From: Diadema setosum
Lineage: Eukaryota > Echinodermata > Echinoidea > Diadematoida > Diadematidae
Length of the DNA stretch: 64,000 nucleotides
Direction: 5' to 3'
Assembly (NCBI RefSeq): GCF_964275005.1
Contig: NC_092689.1
Location: 11,049,879-11,113,878 of the forward strand
The notes beneath the pieces are model-generated. The model made no database searches. It saw nothing but the letters and a program-made list of their open reading frames with translations, and was not told the origin of the DNA. Positions 41,492 to 53,782 of the stretch are shown one piece after another. How positions within the stretch are numbered: the first letter of the stretch is position 1; each line of letters begins with the position of its first letter. The position numbers and the translations under genes are program-made.

Positions 41492-44400
41492 TCACTCCAA
41501 ACTGGACCGCTGCTGAGACGATTTCTTCTTCTTCTTCCTCTTCTTGTGTTTGGACTTCCTCGCTGCCGATGACGAAGATGTCGACGACGTCCCTGATGCC
41601 ACTGATGGCGTGACACTCTCCTCCGTATCATCCTCCTCATCTCCTCCCTGCAAGCATGCTGCTGGCTGTGTGTACGTGACTTCCGACGGGTGAGGAATTA
41701 CGGGTTCTCTCAGGCGGTCCTCAAAACGTTTGGTCACTGCATCAAGACAAAACAAGTGCATACTGCTTGATGCACCCTTGATAGATAGACATACTAGTGG
41801 AAATGTGTACACATTTTAAAGGTATCATTTTCCATTTGCAGATGAAACAAAAACCCAGCTTTAGTGCTTCAAAATAGTTCTAAAATGTGAGTTAGGGATA
41901 GAAACAACCAATGTAAAAATGTTAATCAGTATAATCAATGTTGAGTATTGTTGAATATACAAAATGTGAACAATATACAACCGACCTACACATATGCATC
42001 AAATGTGATAACTCGAACATTTTTTAAATCATTGCTCCCGATGGTAAACAATACCTTTACGAACAAAATAGTTTGACACCATGGAAATCGGTTATACAAT
42101 GGCCATTGGTAGTGAGAAGGTGGGTCATTATATTGCGGTTTTCTCCTATCAGTCTCCCAAAATAGGAAAATCTGTTCAATTACACCATTTGGATAAAAAA
42201 AAAGTGTCATATGGCATTAGGTGTTCTGTTGCATTAGATCTTATTCAATAAGCTTTGGCTGTATGTGATTTAAGTTCAAATTGGCCCACTTACCTGGTGC
42301 ATGCTGGGCGAGATCCATAATCCTCAGGCTGTCCCTCTCACCCCCCATGGCAACGAGGAATGGAGAGTCTGGACAGAAGACAGCATTGTTAATCACTCCC
42401 ATCTTGGGATCCTTTGACACAATTAGTGCTGGCTTGTTGTCCTAGAGGGGAAGAACAGGAGATATCGTAAACTTAAAAAAACAAAACAACGACTGGATAG
42501 TGATGTAAGCTTAATACTGTGAAACCAGAAATTTTTGCATGCATAAAACCTTCGTGAATTTTGCGAGTAAAGATTAGTGAAAACAAAATGTAGGTGAAAG
42601 TGTAAATCTTTTTGATTTTATTTTTGCCTGACATCACAACCCACCTACACGAGCTTCATTGGTTGAGAAGCACTGGTCTACATAAAGCACTGAATGCCAT
42701 TGCAAGGCACCTACAAGTAGTGTACTAGTACAGCATACAAGCAGTGCACATTCATGTTTGTTTGTTTTTTTAACTATGCATGTTTAGTAGTGCCCATTCA
42801 ATTTAGTTGTGTGTTTCACATCAACCAGCAGCATGTGTTTTACACATCCCTGAATTACTAGTGCATGTAGTGTAAGCATAATTTTTTCATGGTTGACAAT
42901 TCATAAAAGTTTCATGCTGCAAAAAAAGGCAATGGGCGCCAGTTTGCACAAGTTTGAGAAAGTTTCATGTCATGGATGGTTCTGATTTTACAGCATTCAG
43001 TGTTTCTTTGTTGCTATAATTTTTCCTACCTCCCTATCCATCGAGCTATCTATGAATGTTTACATAAAATACACATAGAACACACCAGTTTGTGAGTCAC
43101 ATACATACCTGGATGTCCCAGACTTTGTAGGAGGCATCAGCTGAGCAGGTCACCAAGAGGTCGGGGATGGTGGGTGAGAGGGAGACACCAGTGACTGCCT
43201 TCTCGTGGGCGTGGAGGCGGAACAGAGGCTTGTCTGCTCTGATGTCAAAGTTGTACACAAAGCCTTTCTCAGTGCTAGCCTGTAACAGAAAGGCAGAAGG
43301 GAAAAGATAATCAGCCAAGTTTTTATATACAGTGAAAACTTGGTTTAAAGATAACCAAAACCAAGAAAGAAATGTGGATTGACTGAAAGCAGCAACATTA
43401 GTAGAATACTTCAATGAAAGTTTGAGGAAAATCAAACAATCAATGCAAAATTTATGAAGTTTTAAAATTTGGTGTTGGAACCGCTGGATTAGGAGAAAAG
43501 TAGAGGTTATGGCGTCATGTGTGCACAACAATATAAATAAAACATAAAGGGAATTCCACAAAAACTCACTTTTCTAGCATAATGAAAAATCACTTGACTA
43601 ACTGCTTTCAGAAAGCAGGGGAAATAATTGCTACCTTAAACATATGTCAAAATCAAGTTGATGGAATGTGTAATTCTCATTGAAAATGAATTTTTGTGGA
43701 ATTCCTTTTTTATTTTCTTTATATTGTTGTCCACACATAACATCATAACCTCTAGTAGTCTCCTCATCCAGCAGTTCAAACACCAACACTTTTAAAATTC
43801 ATTATTTTTGCATCGATTATCTGATTTTCCTAAAACTTTCACTGAAGTGTTCTACTAATGTTGCTGCTTTCACTCAATCCACATTTCTCTTGGCGTTTTG
43901 GTTTCCTTAAAAGAAATCTGGTACAATGTCATTATTGATTTAACATCAACACATCAAACATTCTACGTGTGATCGTGGAGTATCATATGCTGTTCTTCTG
44001 CAAAATGAAAATGGCTATAAATTCACATACTCTAAGTGACTCTGGGTGACAACGCTGCATCTGCAAAACTCACCAGGAAATTGAAGGGTTGATAGTGTTG
44101 CCACATGACCCTCTCAACCTCTCCATCCACAGACCAGGTCCGGAAGCTGTCATCGGTCCGACAGTCACACACAGTCACTCTCCTGGGAGGGAGACACCAA
44201 TTTCACAGTCACGCTTCCAGAAAATGTGCAGATGGGTTTACACTAGTATCTAGTGTAATGAGGAATGGAAATACTGTGTTGCTTCTTTTCTATTAAGTGT
44301 GAATTTGCACTCTGTTTTCATCTTCTACATGGACCAACATATCCTTCAAAACAAAAATGTGGCAGGTAGTGTTTACCAAATGATAACAAGGCATTTTCAA

Positions 44401-47400
44401 TACAGTGTCCATTTTATTTGATAAGCAGGCTATAGAAGACAAACTGAACATGTATTAACTTTTGTCAATAAAGAAATAAATAAGTATGGGCCCTTTTCTT
44501 TTCTTGTCTTGTCTTTTTTCTTATACCTGTTCAACAATGCCAACCAGCTCTGTCCTAACTGTCTAAATCCAGGGTTGACAATTTACTGAAAAGCCTTAAT
44601 TCAGCCATTACACCATACTTACTCATCAAAGCCACCACTCAGTAAAGACTGAAGTTCAAATGGATGCCATTCTATCGTTTGAACCTGTGTGACAAGAACA
44701 AAAACACACTTAATATTACTATAGAATTGAACTTGCAAATGAACTCACCTGTTTTTCACTTCATACGTGTACTAACATTACAATTTGTCCCCTTAGAGTG
44801 TACATCCCTAAACTAGACATACATTGTACATCTTGAAATCAACTCATTTGCTCGTATGTATCTAGATCCTGTCAGAGCCTTTGTTATTGACATTGTACAA
44901 AACTTGATTTTTAAGGTAGTGAACTCAAACTTTATAAATGATACCTGAACCTAGTTACATGTACCTGAGTATCCTGTCAAAACTTGCATTTTAGTGTGTT
45001 TTATCCATTCCATACATTCTATAAAACCAATATACTGTCAAAGACAGGGGGAAGAGAAAGAATGAGAGAGGAAACTTGATTAAAAAAAAAAAATCACCTT
45101 GTCCGAGTGTCTGCGTAGGGCTGAAACTGCCTTGCCTTGTCCAAGGTCCCAGAGCAAGACTGTATGGTCAGCCGATGCACTTGCGAGGCCATGGCCAAGT
45201 TGGTAGTTCCAGGACAAATCCAGTACAGCGTCACTGTGGCCAAGCAAAGCCGCGGGGACCTGATTATGTTTGAAAGCAAGGCAGGATATTTCAGGAATCT
45301 TCCAACTTTAAACTTTGGTACTCAAATAATCTCTGATGCTGCAACCTCAAAGAGACACTATGATACATCAACCGACATGGAATTAACTGGACGCTTGTGG
45401 AAGTAATTGTCTACCCTTAATACGCATTTAGTAATTTTTAACACTTACGGTTACCCCCTGCAAGGAAAGAAGAGGAAAAATTACAATTTCAGGATACAGT
45501 GTTGACACTTCAGGCATCCATAGATATGAATGTAAATACAATGTATATCAAAGTCAAGAGAGTGCCATCTTGATAGTACAATGTATCAAAGCCTTTGACA
45601 GAAAATATAATCATATCAAAGCTTGGAATACCAGTATCCCATTTCTTGTTCACAAGACGTCTTTTCAAAGTACACATATTCTTGCAAATTGTTCTCTTCT
45701 GAGAAAAGAAGAACATACCTTTTTAGATTTCTTCTTGACTTTCTTGCCCAGGGTATATGCCGGTTCTACTGAATTGATAATGTCTAGATCCCAAACTTCA
45801 ATTACTGGAGTCATGTTGCCGATAGCGACCAGGTTTCCTGAAAATCAGTGAGAGAGGATAGCATATCAAGTACAAAATATCAGGTCCTGAAATCTGTCAG
45901 ACTGTTCAGCAGATGGGAACTTTAAGTTGCAAATCACGAATAGGTTAGGGTGGAGGAAAGGGAGAGGTACAGCAATCCGTAAAAAGACACCAAGTCACTG
46001 AAATTGAAGCGATGAACAGTATGTTGACCACAGGGTTCTTACCTGCTCATGTCAAGGCCATCAAATAATGTCTTAAACAACAATAAAAATGGAAAAAAAA
46101 AATCAAGGAAAATTTCCTTTCTCACTGCACACATCCTCTGGCAGTCTGCACTAAATAGTACTTTATGCTACAAAATGCCATCTTCCAAAATATATGGGGC
46201 ATTGTTGGAAGGCTAACTGATGCTGTTATCAATCTTTTGAAATTCTTGTGGAAATACTGCATGCTTTGTACAGACATTCATAGCCAATAATCAATGCTGC
46301 TACGCTAACATCTTGACTGTTACCAAAAACCAAGAGGATCAGTACCTGGCTGTGCTTCCATGGGGTCAAAGTTCAGCCATTCCAGAGCAAGGGGGAAGGA
46401 TGACAGAAGAATGTCATGGTGAACGTACAGCACTCCTTCCATCTCGTTGAACACTATGTGAATAAAGTAACAATATAAATCATTCACTACAAATAACACT
46501 ACTGACTTGTAATTCATGTTTACTTGAACAAAAGACACAATGCACAAGGACAATCATGAGCAAAAAATCCTGGTTTTGATCTGGACACAATGAACAGCGG
46601 TTTCTGTCATGATACTTACACACAATATTCAAATCACTAAATTCAACATCTAGGCATAAACAGACTGAAAACAGATTCTCCTAACATGTCACCCAGGAGG
46701 AGAAGGAGAGAGGAACAGTTGGAGGGACAGACAAGCAACGGTTCTGCAACTGTCTTTTTTTCTGATATGATGGCTGATTGATGCATGTCAGCACATACGC
46801 AAATCGTAACAAATTTGTGCACCATTTCACATGTAAACAAACAACAAAATGACACATACAATAGTTGCAGTTGTAGATGTTTACAGGCCAGCAATAGCCA
46901 ACCAGCTCTAAGCATTTCACAGATTACTATGGTGAATGCAATTATTTAATCTTACAACAACTGCGGGCCACTTCATAAAAGGCAACCCTGACACTGCGAG
47001 CTGTCTGCCTCATGTAGTGTGATGTTCAAATTTCCCATCTTTGAGAAAACTTGGACTGTTAATTTACACGGTTACGCACAGTGCCCAATTATCTATAATC
47101 CGAATAGCAACAATAAACTTTAAGTACACATAACTTCTAGAGACTGCTTGCTCACCATATACTTCTAAATTGGAGAAGTCCTCTTCAGCTTTCCCGATCA
47201 CAATCATGTTGTCAGATGACTTGATATTGATATCTTCTCTGTCGACATCATCTTCCTGCACAACAAAAGCATGAAATACTCCAGATCTGAACGCGCCTTA
47301 CATCAAATGCTTTCTACTACAGTGGACTCCCGTTATAACGAAGTCCTCAAGACCAGCGATTTTCTTTCATTATATCAAAATTTCGTTATAACCGAACAAA

Positions 47401-49698
47401 TAAACAATAAAGAACACGGAGCGTATAATTTTGCGGCCTGAATTTTTACTTCTTTGTAACCGGAATTTCGTTATGACTGTGTTCGTTACAAAGGGAGTGC
47501 ACTGTAGTATGCATGTCAAATACCTACACACAATGCAAATTGACTGCTCAAATACTGTTTCCAATGTCACAATCTATCATGTTTCTGATAAAATTTATGG
47601 CTTATGGCTACCAGATAAAACTTAATGGTATAGTGATCAATGGTTTAATGAAGAAGAAAACAGAACAGAAGAATTTCTGCCAGGGATCCATCAAGCAAAT
47701 TGTCAGTCAGTCCAGGAAAATGTCGTTTAAACATGACATCAACAGAAAGAATTGATTTGATTCTTACCAAGAACTTACCTCATCATCTTTTATACTTAGG
47801 TAGGGATCATCATCATTGTCTGTGAAAGTGGCAAAGTTCCGAAACCCTGATCCAAGCACATCAGAGACTGGGGGAAAAACACCCAAACAAACATATAGGA
47901 GGGTTTCATGTCTAAAGTTTGATATATTATGCATTCAGTTTATGTAATGTCAAAGCAGCAATGCAACTTTAGCCAAACAAGATGTCCATCCAAAAATATT
48001 CAATCTATGCGAAGGAAAATGTATGTCACAGAGAGTTACTTTAGGCTACTGGCTAAGAACACAGTCAGGGCAAAGCTATAAACTTAAAATACAAGCAAAA
48101 AGAAGCAAACTATCATTACTCACTTATATGATGCCAGAGAGTTAGATAGGCAACTACATCACATGGGGCCAAAAGACGACTAAAGAACGAACAGTCATGG
48201 GAATCTGCTCTTATTTAACACTACTCCTGATATCAGCTCTGTGCATGAAATGTCACAGATATAACATTTCTCTAGACCATTCTCTCTTACCTGGAGTGCT
48301 AAAGAATTGAATCTGTCTTTCCACAGCTAATCCACATACAGTTTTTTTTTTTTCAAAGTGTTTCAGGTCATGAAAGAGCTTTCACCACATTCTTACCTTC
48401 TGGCTCCTGGTCGTACTTGTCCAGGCCATATTCTGCTAGGTCCGCATCACCATTGGCTCCTGCCTCTTCCATATCCTCCTGGCTTTCTCCATCTGCTGTG
48501 CCAGTCGTCCTGGTGGCAGCATCCATTTCTCCATCGTTCCCCTGATCCCCCACCTCCTCCTCATCATCGTTATCATCATCATCATCATCTCCCAGCATCA
48601 GGTTACTGAGGGACCTTTGGCTGTCCTCTACCAGAGCTTTCAGTTCATCCTTGGACAATTCCAGCTGCGGAAGATTGGACACTTACCACCTTACTTCCAA
48701 CAATATGAACTAGCTAGTAAATCTTCATATTGTGTTGGATGGATGCAGGGATTCTGTCACCGGGCAAAATATGGACTTAAGCAATAGAACTTAATTAATG
48801 CAAATTACACAGGATTTACACATGAACATTATGCAAGATTTTAACTAAGAAGAGGATATTGAATCTGTAATAAAATAATACTATTAAATATCAATACATG
48901 GGGGAATTTACAGCAACATGATCTTTTTTCTTTTTTTTAATTGAATTTTCTGTTAATAAATATTGCATTATTATCTTGTGACTTTAAAGGTACTGTTTAT
49001 CAGTGAGAGCAGTCACAATTTTTTTCTTTTTTTTTTAGTTATCACATTTGATGCATATGTGTAAGTCAGGTGTCTCACAAAACATCCTACCATATAAATA
49101 TTTGCAATAAAGCCTAAAATATAAGGAGATATCTCTATTTCTCCCAATAAACCAAACTGTAGATGGTTTAGTCTATAAAAAATTCTATTACAACTACTGT
49201 TCCCATTTGTATATTTTGCAATACTTAACATTGATTATACTGATTCATTTTTTTATTTTTTTATTATTATTATTTTTTTTATATATTGGTTGTTTCTATC
49301 CCTAACTCACATTTTAGAACTATTCTGAAGCACTAAGCTGGGTTTTTGTTTCATCTGCAAATGGTAAATAATGCTTTTAAAGCTTGGCACTTTTTGAAAG
49401 CAAGGGATCCTCAAAGAATATCAAAACCTATACACCTGATGGCCATTGATGGAGAAACTCTAGAAATCTATTACTGTTTGTCTATTTCCTTATATAGCCT
49501 CATATTACTTCTTATCTCAAAATCACATTGCAATCACGCATAGTTGCCTTGCCTTTGGATGTGATAGGGTTAATAGAATCAATGTTCAGTGGTATTACCA
49601 CCTTGCTGCACCATACAATTAAACTTTACCTTGTCTGGAATATGCTTTGCAACGTTTCTCCTAACCCATGTCAGACTTGTTACAATAGCACTGGCCAT
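41492..49698 (-). CDS. PWP1: Periodic tryptophan protein 1 homologue, WD-repeat, complete, 13 exons, 552 codons
   Basis: Exons in transcript order: 49630-49698, 48397-48664, 47779-47867, 47156-47255, 46346-46453, 45719-45837, 45449-45457, 45098-45259, 44623-44684, 44074-44182, 43109-43279, 42294-42441, 41492-41736. All borders are GT-AG on the minus strand and the phase closes on TGA at 41494-41492. The start [20 protein letters not shown] resembles human PWP1. An acidic segment holds a run of six Asp (49-54) and [10 protein letters not shown] (99-108). WD repeats follow, with [39 protein letters not shown] and YKVWDI. PWP1 is a nucleolar/chromatin WD protein that in other species acts in rRNA transcription and ribosome biogenesis. 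The C-terminus ([13 protein letters not shown], 531-543) is lysine-rich. It differs from the human ending as I recall it and makes the protein about 50 residues longer. The gene converges with NADSYN1. Confidence 0.96.
41817..42059. mobile_element. Short element family E, copy 1 (PWP1 last intron)
   Basis: It begins TTTTAAAGGTATCATTTTCC and carries AAACAAAAACCCAGC, ACATATGCATCAAATGTGAT and a closing ACAATACCTTTA. It is the inverse complement of the ends of 48983-49382 with the middle shortened. Confidence 0.7.
42517..42993. mobile_element. Foldback MITE family B-like, longer copy
   Basis: TA then CTGTGAAACCAGAAATTTTTG at the left. The right end is CTGATTTTACAG, with inverted CATGAAACTTT-type blocks inside. 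The left end resembles the copy at 9086. The right TA is lost and the interior is expanded. Confidence 0.5.
43330..43920. mobile_element. Large foldback element, arms of about 220 bp (PWP1 intron between exons 10 and 11)
   Basis: The left arm (about 43346-43570) contains AAATGTGGATTGACTGAAAG and CAGCAACATTAGTAGAATAC, and ends GGAATTCCACAAAAACTCA. The right arm (about 43690-43910) is its inverse with scattered differences. The spacer is about 115 bp. Confidence 0.85.
45449..45457 (-). CDS. PWP1: PWP1 9-nt microexon (Gly-Val-Thr)
   Basis: On the minus strand the strong acceptor tctttccttgcag precedes GGGGTAACC and the perfect donor gtaagt follows. Both flanking exons are in phase 0, so inclusion adds GVT between the KKKSKK run and [10 protein letters not shown]. 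Skipping it would also keep frame. The position corresponds to the low-complexity loop after a lysine-rich stretch in human PWP1. Confidence 0.7.
47320..47504. mobile_element. Tigger-like 185-bp MITE, copy 2 (PWP1 intron)
   Basis: CAGTGGACTCCCGTTATAAC at the left and GGGAGTGCACTG at the right, with TA on both sides (47318-47319, 47505-47506). It has the same length as 38770-38954 and shares AATTTCGTTATAAC and GGCCTGAATTT blocks in inverse order. Confidence 0.9.
48983..49382. mobile_element. Short element family E, copy 2 (PWP1 intron 1)
   Basis: It starts TTTAAAGGTACTGTTTATC and ends GCAAATGGTAAATAATGC followed by TTTTAAA, imperfect inverted termini with TTAA-containing flanks. Blocks ATCACATTTGATGCATATGT and GTTTCTATCCCTAACTCAC match copy 1 (41817-42059) in inverse. 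Confidence 0.7.
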
Positions 49699-51240
49699 GG
49701 CTTCTCAGTGTCTCAGCAGATTCATGAAATGAGCCTGTGACAAAAACATACGAGAAACAGAATTGATGCAAGTATGCAAGCAAGTGAAGGGGAAATGATA
49801 TAGAGTACGAAACAGTGCATGAGGCTACTTAAAAGTACTTTAAGCACCAAATTGTCAAAATCAGACTTATCTTCAGCTAACAAATCCTCTCAACTTTCCT
49901 ATGACCTTGTGCACTATTAGTAATGCCAAAGGCCCCTACAGTCTCTAGGGTTTGCAACTGCAGTTAAATGCTGCTGTATTTCATGAGTTACAGTCTAGAT
50001 TCTACTTGTAAATCCAGTAACTTACCTATGTGTATTTTGATCAAAAAACAAACAAACAACAGGTTAAAAGACTGTGCCCACAGACATCATGTTTGATTTC
50101 TTCAGAACACATCAATGCAAACTGCAAAGGGTCCTAACAAAGTAACAATAAACAACAAACTTAGTCGAAGATAGTCCTGAGTAAAACTTAAAATTTTACA
50201 GATGATTGCATTGCTAGCACTTATGTCTATTAGACTATATGTATGTATTGATAGGCCTACATGAAAATATGAATTTTTCATTTTATGGAGTCATGCTTTT
50301 CTAAAAAAATACAATCAGATTTTGCAGGCCAGTTACAAGCATCTAAAAAAATTAATGCTGTATCAATACTTCAATTACTTGTCAATAAGGATATTTTTAC
50401 AAGAAGCTACAGTTGTAGCAACTGACCATGCTGACAGTGATACTACATAGCATAGGCTCGTCTACCAAATAAAAATAGGCAATGTCATAACTATTAGTAC
50501 GAGTGACACTGATGTGACACTGCATCAGCTACTGGTTTAGTTTCAATTTCATGCTTTTGTTGGTAAATAAATTTACTGGAATGGTACTGATTGGTAGCTA
50601 GATCTACCCAGGTTCTTCTTCATTTTCTTTTTCTTTTTTTGCTATGGAGCTAGATCTTCAGTTCATCTTTTGTTACACTGAAGAAAATTTTAGTAGGACA
50701 TAGAGGGCAAGGGGAAAACAGGGCGAGCTAAAAAGAAGGAGGAGGGAGCAACCTAAAGCATGACTAAAAAACAGGTACTCGGGTAGAACCAGGGACAGGG
50801 TGAGCAATGGTGAGGCCCTGAGCGAGGGTCTACGCAAATGACATGTGACTCGTTCTCTTAGACTGTGCTAACACCCATATACATGCATGGGACTGAACAA
50901 ACCACACAAGCATATCGAGGTTCTTCGTGATTACCAAATCTTATCTGTGCAAGCACCTAGAGAATGATGTACATAAAATAACAATCAGCAAATACGACTG
51001 CTTTTCAAATGAAAGAAAACGCTCCTCCAACTATACTTCGTTTCTTATAATATTACCTTTGAAGCGGTATCACTCCTTGTTTGTGTACATGTGTTCCCAC
51101 TGACAGTCTCGGTGATTGCAACACATTTGACCACGCGCACACGATACACAGTAATAGGCTAGGCACGTACACGTGTGCGAACTTCGTATATTATTGCAAG
51201 GTTGAAGCTCCTTGAATAGGTCCTACAGAACTGTCTCGAT
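49699..51240. other. 5' flank of PWP1, no gene recognised
   Basis: Presumed PWP1 5' UTR and promoter are immediately upstream of 49698, but no TATA box or CpG cluster stands out. The rest is AT-rich, with a purine-rich patch near 50695-50830. Confidence 0.45.
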
Positions 51241-51251
51241 GGGATTGTTCG

Positions 51252-51341
51252 TGTGTGTGTGCGTGTGTGTGCTGTGTGTGTGTGTGTGTGTGTGCGTGCG
51301 TGCGTGTGTGTGTGTGCGTGTGTGTGCGTGTGTGTGTGTGT
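51252..51341. repeat. GT microsatellite with GC interruptions
   Basis: A long GTGTGT/GTGC tract. Confidence 0.95.
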
Positions 51342-51499
51342 AAATTGTTTGTGAAAACTCAGAGGGTGATGTGGGTAAAACGACTTTTGTATGGAGAACG
51401 AAATATGAGTTGGAAAGTATATTTTGATCACAGTTTTAAAGCAGTAGGAGGTAGAATTTTATTTCTTTGCAATTATGAGACAAAAAAAAAAAAAAAAAA

Positions 51500-52070
51500 A
51501 CCTTTCACTTAAGGCACCATCGTTTTATTTAGAAATGTTAACGGCCTGGGAAGATCTATATAACTGCAGAAGTTTTGAAGAAGGGAAAATTAATCCAATT
51601 ATATTTAATAATAAAGATTTTTTATTGAGAGGGAAAATGACGTTTAATGCAGATTTATAATAAGTGGGGAATGTTTATCATTTAGAACAATTATTTGATA
51701 AACAATCCATAAGACCAATTAGTGATTTTCAAAGTTTAGGTTTACAAAGTGAAAATATTGCTTATATATGGAGTCTTTGTGAGTCCATTTTGAAAAGTGA
51801 AAAATATGATGGAATTTTATGCAATTGGTATGAAGTAGATGTGAATGATTTTGATATACCTTTAAAGTTTTTTGGACAAATTACAGATTTAAAAAAAGAT
51901 ACAATCCAGGAAGATTTATTCACATTTCGTGTCTCTTTTAAAGCAGTCTTACTGTTTAGAAATCAGAGATGGACACCAAAAATTTGTTTTCGCTGATAAA
52001 AGTATGAGAGATATTTTTATAAGGCCCAGAATTTCAACTTTAATTGGAGATCTAAGAGAATTTCAATATA
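51500..52070 (+). mobile_element. Decayed non-LTR retrotransposon (LINE) fragment, C-terminal end of the reverse transcriptase ORF
   Basis: Open segments read FYLEMLTAWEDLYN, NPIIFNNKDFLLRGK, VYHLEQLFDKQSIRPISDFQ, then SLCESILKSEKYDGI. This order (short helix with L.AW, then PI.FNN, then a loop ending in FDK..I..I.DFQ) is what I know from the region after the polymerase core of L1-like LINE ORF2 proteins. The pieces lie in shifted frames with stops (for example two at 51658-51663), so it is dead. It has no recognisable 5' part and ends where the module array begins. Subfamily is not assignable. Confidence 0.55.
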
Positions 52071-52192
52071 AACGAGACATGAAAACTCGTCACATTGAGG
52101 ACGAGTTAGGTGATACGCTTGTGGTCATCAGATGACAGTCATCTGTGATCGACAAAGAAAAGAATGTGATATAGGCACCTTAAAGTTATATT

Positions 52193-52252
52193 GAGCGTGC
52201 TTGCGAAACCGTTTTTGTAACCACTCGGCCACGGGTCATCCACGGAAATGGT
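52193..52252 (-). pseudogene. 5' half of a tRNA-like sequence, in the L module
   Basis: Minus strand CCCGTGGCCGAGTGGTTAC is a class II tRNA D arm with A box, but no T arm follows. The counterpart in the second L module is at about 62440-62478. Confidence 0.45.
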
Positions 52253-52772
52253 AAGACAAAAAAAAAAAACCAATGTATAGATATAACAGGGGGAAAGTCA
52301 ATGCCCACTCAACTAACGTGGCCGTGTGAACATCTATTGCATTGCTAGACGGAAAAGCGGCCTTGTAACGACTGAGGTCGCTATGCCATTTCTGGCAACT
52401 TGGAAAAAATACGTCCCGCAGACATAAAACCTATAATCGGCTGGTTTTGATACCTTGCCTTTAATCATAATTTTCAGTGTAATGACGTCATCAAATTAAT
52501 AAACAATGACATCGTCTTGAAAGACAATTGTTCAAAGTACAACACCTCAGTCGTCGTCATTACATACTATGATCGGTTTGACAAAGTCAACCTGCAAAAG
52601 TTTGCTGCAGTCGAAGCAATGTGGTCTCCAACACACAAAGAAGAGGGATATGGCGTGTGTGTGTGTCTGTGTGTGTGTATAGGTGCGTTTATATACGAAC
52701 GTGATTTCTACATGGACGAATATGTAATACAAAGTTGAGGAAAAAAACAGTAAATAGCTAAGTATTTTGTTT

Positions 52773-52850
52773 CGTGATCTTGTGGGGTTCGAACCCGCAA
52801 CCTCACGTCTCCGAGACGTCGCCTTTAACCACTCGGCCATACGTCTCGAC
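52773..52850 (-). pseudogene. tRNA-Leu-like block 1
   Basis: The minus strand carries ATGGCCGAGTGGTTAAAGGC (class II tRNA D arm, A box) and GGGTTCGAACCC (T arm, B box). The anticodon-arm analogue has CGG in the loop, the long variable arm is shortened and the acceptor halves do not pair. Confidence 0.7.
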
Positions 52851-52860
52851 AAGAAAATAT

Positions 52861-53690
52861 GGGGAACATTATGGACTTGAAAGACAGTTGTTCAATATAT
52901 AACACATTCAACGTACGTTATCAGTTTGCTATTGACATGACGATCTATCACACGAATATGAGGCAGATATTATAACCTGTATGAAATTATTATAGGCATG
53001 GTTATCAAATTCCCCTAAAATTTCCTTATAATTGCCTTATTTTTATACACAGTTATGCTATCCCTTTAAACTCGTCACAGTTTAATTAGAATCATTAACA
53101 TCATACATTAGTACCATATTCAGTGCCATAGCTGATCACGTTTGCTAATTAATTAGGATTAATTGTCTAGAATGTGTCATATGGCCAACCTGTATACACA
53201 CGTATACACACACACACACAATGCTAAATGTATGTATCAAACATCTGTAACACAACTTTGAACTTACTGTAGGAATTATCGCTGCACTTATCATTCATAG
53301 TTTTTATCACCATCTGAAACTCCACAAAAACCACTAATTGACAAATAATCATCAATACAGAAGACTGACTTAAAGGAACAATGCAAATACCTTTTTTACA
53401 ATGTATAGCTTGTTACATGTGTAAATCAGCACAAAGTAACCACGACTACATTGTGTTACTGAATTGATATGAACAAATTTCATTTTGTTACAATATACTA
53501 TATCAGTTTAAAAAGCCCAGCCTGCAAAATTTTGCAGCAGTCGAAGTAATGCAGTCTCCAACGCAAAACAAAGGTATACTGTGTGAGTGTGTGCGTATAG
53601 GTGTGTTTACATGCAAACGTGTTTTCTACATGGACGAAGGTGTAGTACTCCATTGAAGAAAAAAAAAAAGTTAAAAAAAATAATTATTTT
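52861..53690. other. Spacer between tRNA-like blocks 1 and 2
   Basis: AT-rich, with a short CA repeat near 53206-53220. The end (from about 53515) resembles the start of the segment upstream of the Leu-like block in the L modules. No gene. Confidence 0.45.
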
Positions 53691-53694
53691 CTTT

Positions 53695-53782
53695 CGTGCT
53701 CTTGTGAGGATCGAACCCGTACGTGTGCAACCTCATGGTTTCTGAGACGACGCCTCTAACCGCTCGGCCATTCGTCTCGACG
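53695..53782 (-). pseudogene. tRNA-Leu-like block 2
   Basis: Minus strand: TGGCCGAGCGGTTAGAGGC, an anticodon-loop analogue with CAG, a variable arm around GCACACGTAC, then GGGTTCGATCC. Acceptor stem is unpaired. Confidence 0.7.

Noticed and set aside
41492-41812. A longer last PWP1 frame starting at an upstream ATG
   Set aside because: The region upstream of 41736 is intron. The acceptor gatgcag at 41737-41743 and phase from exon 12 define the exon start.
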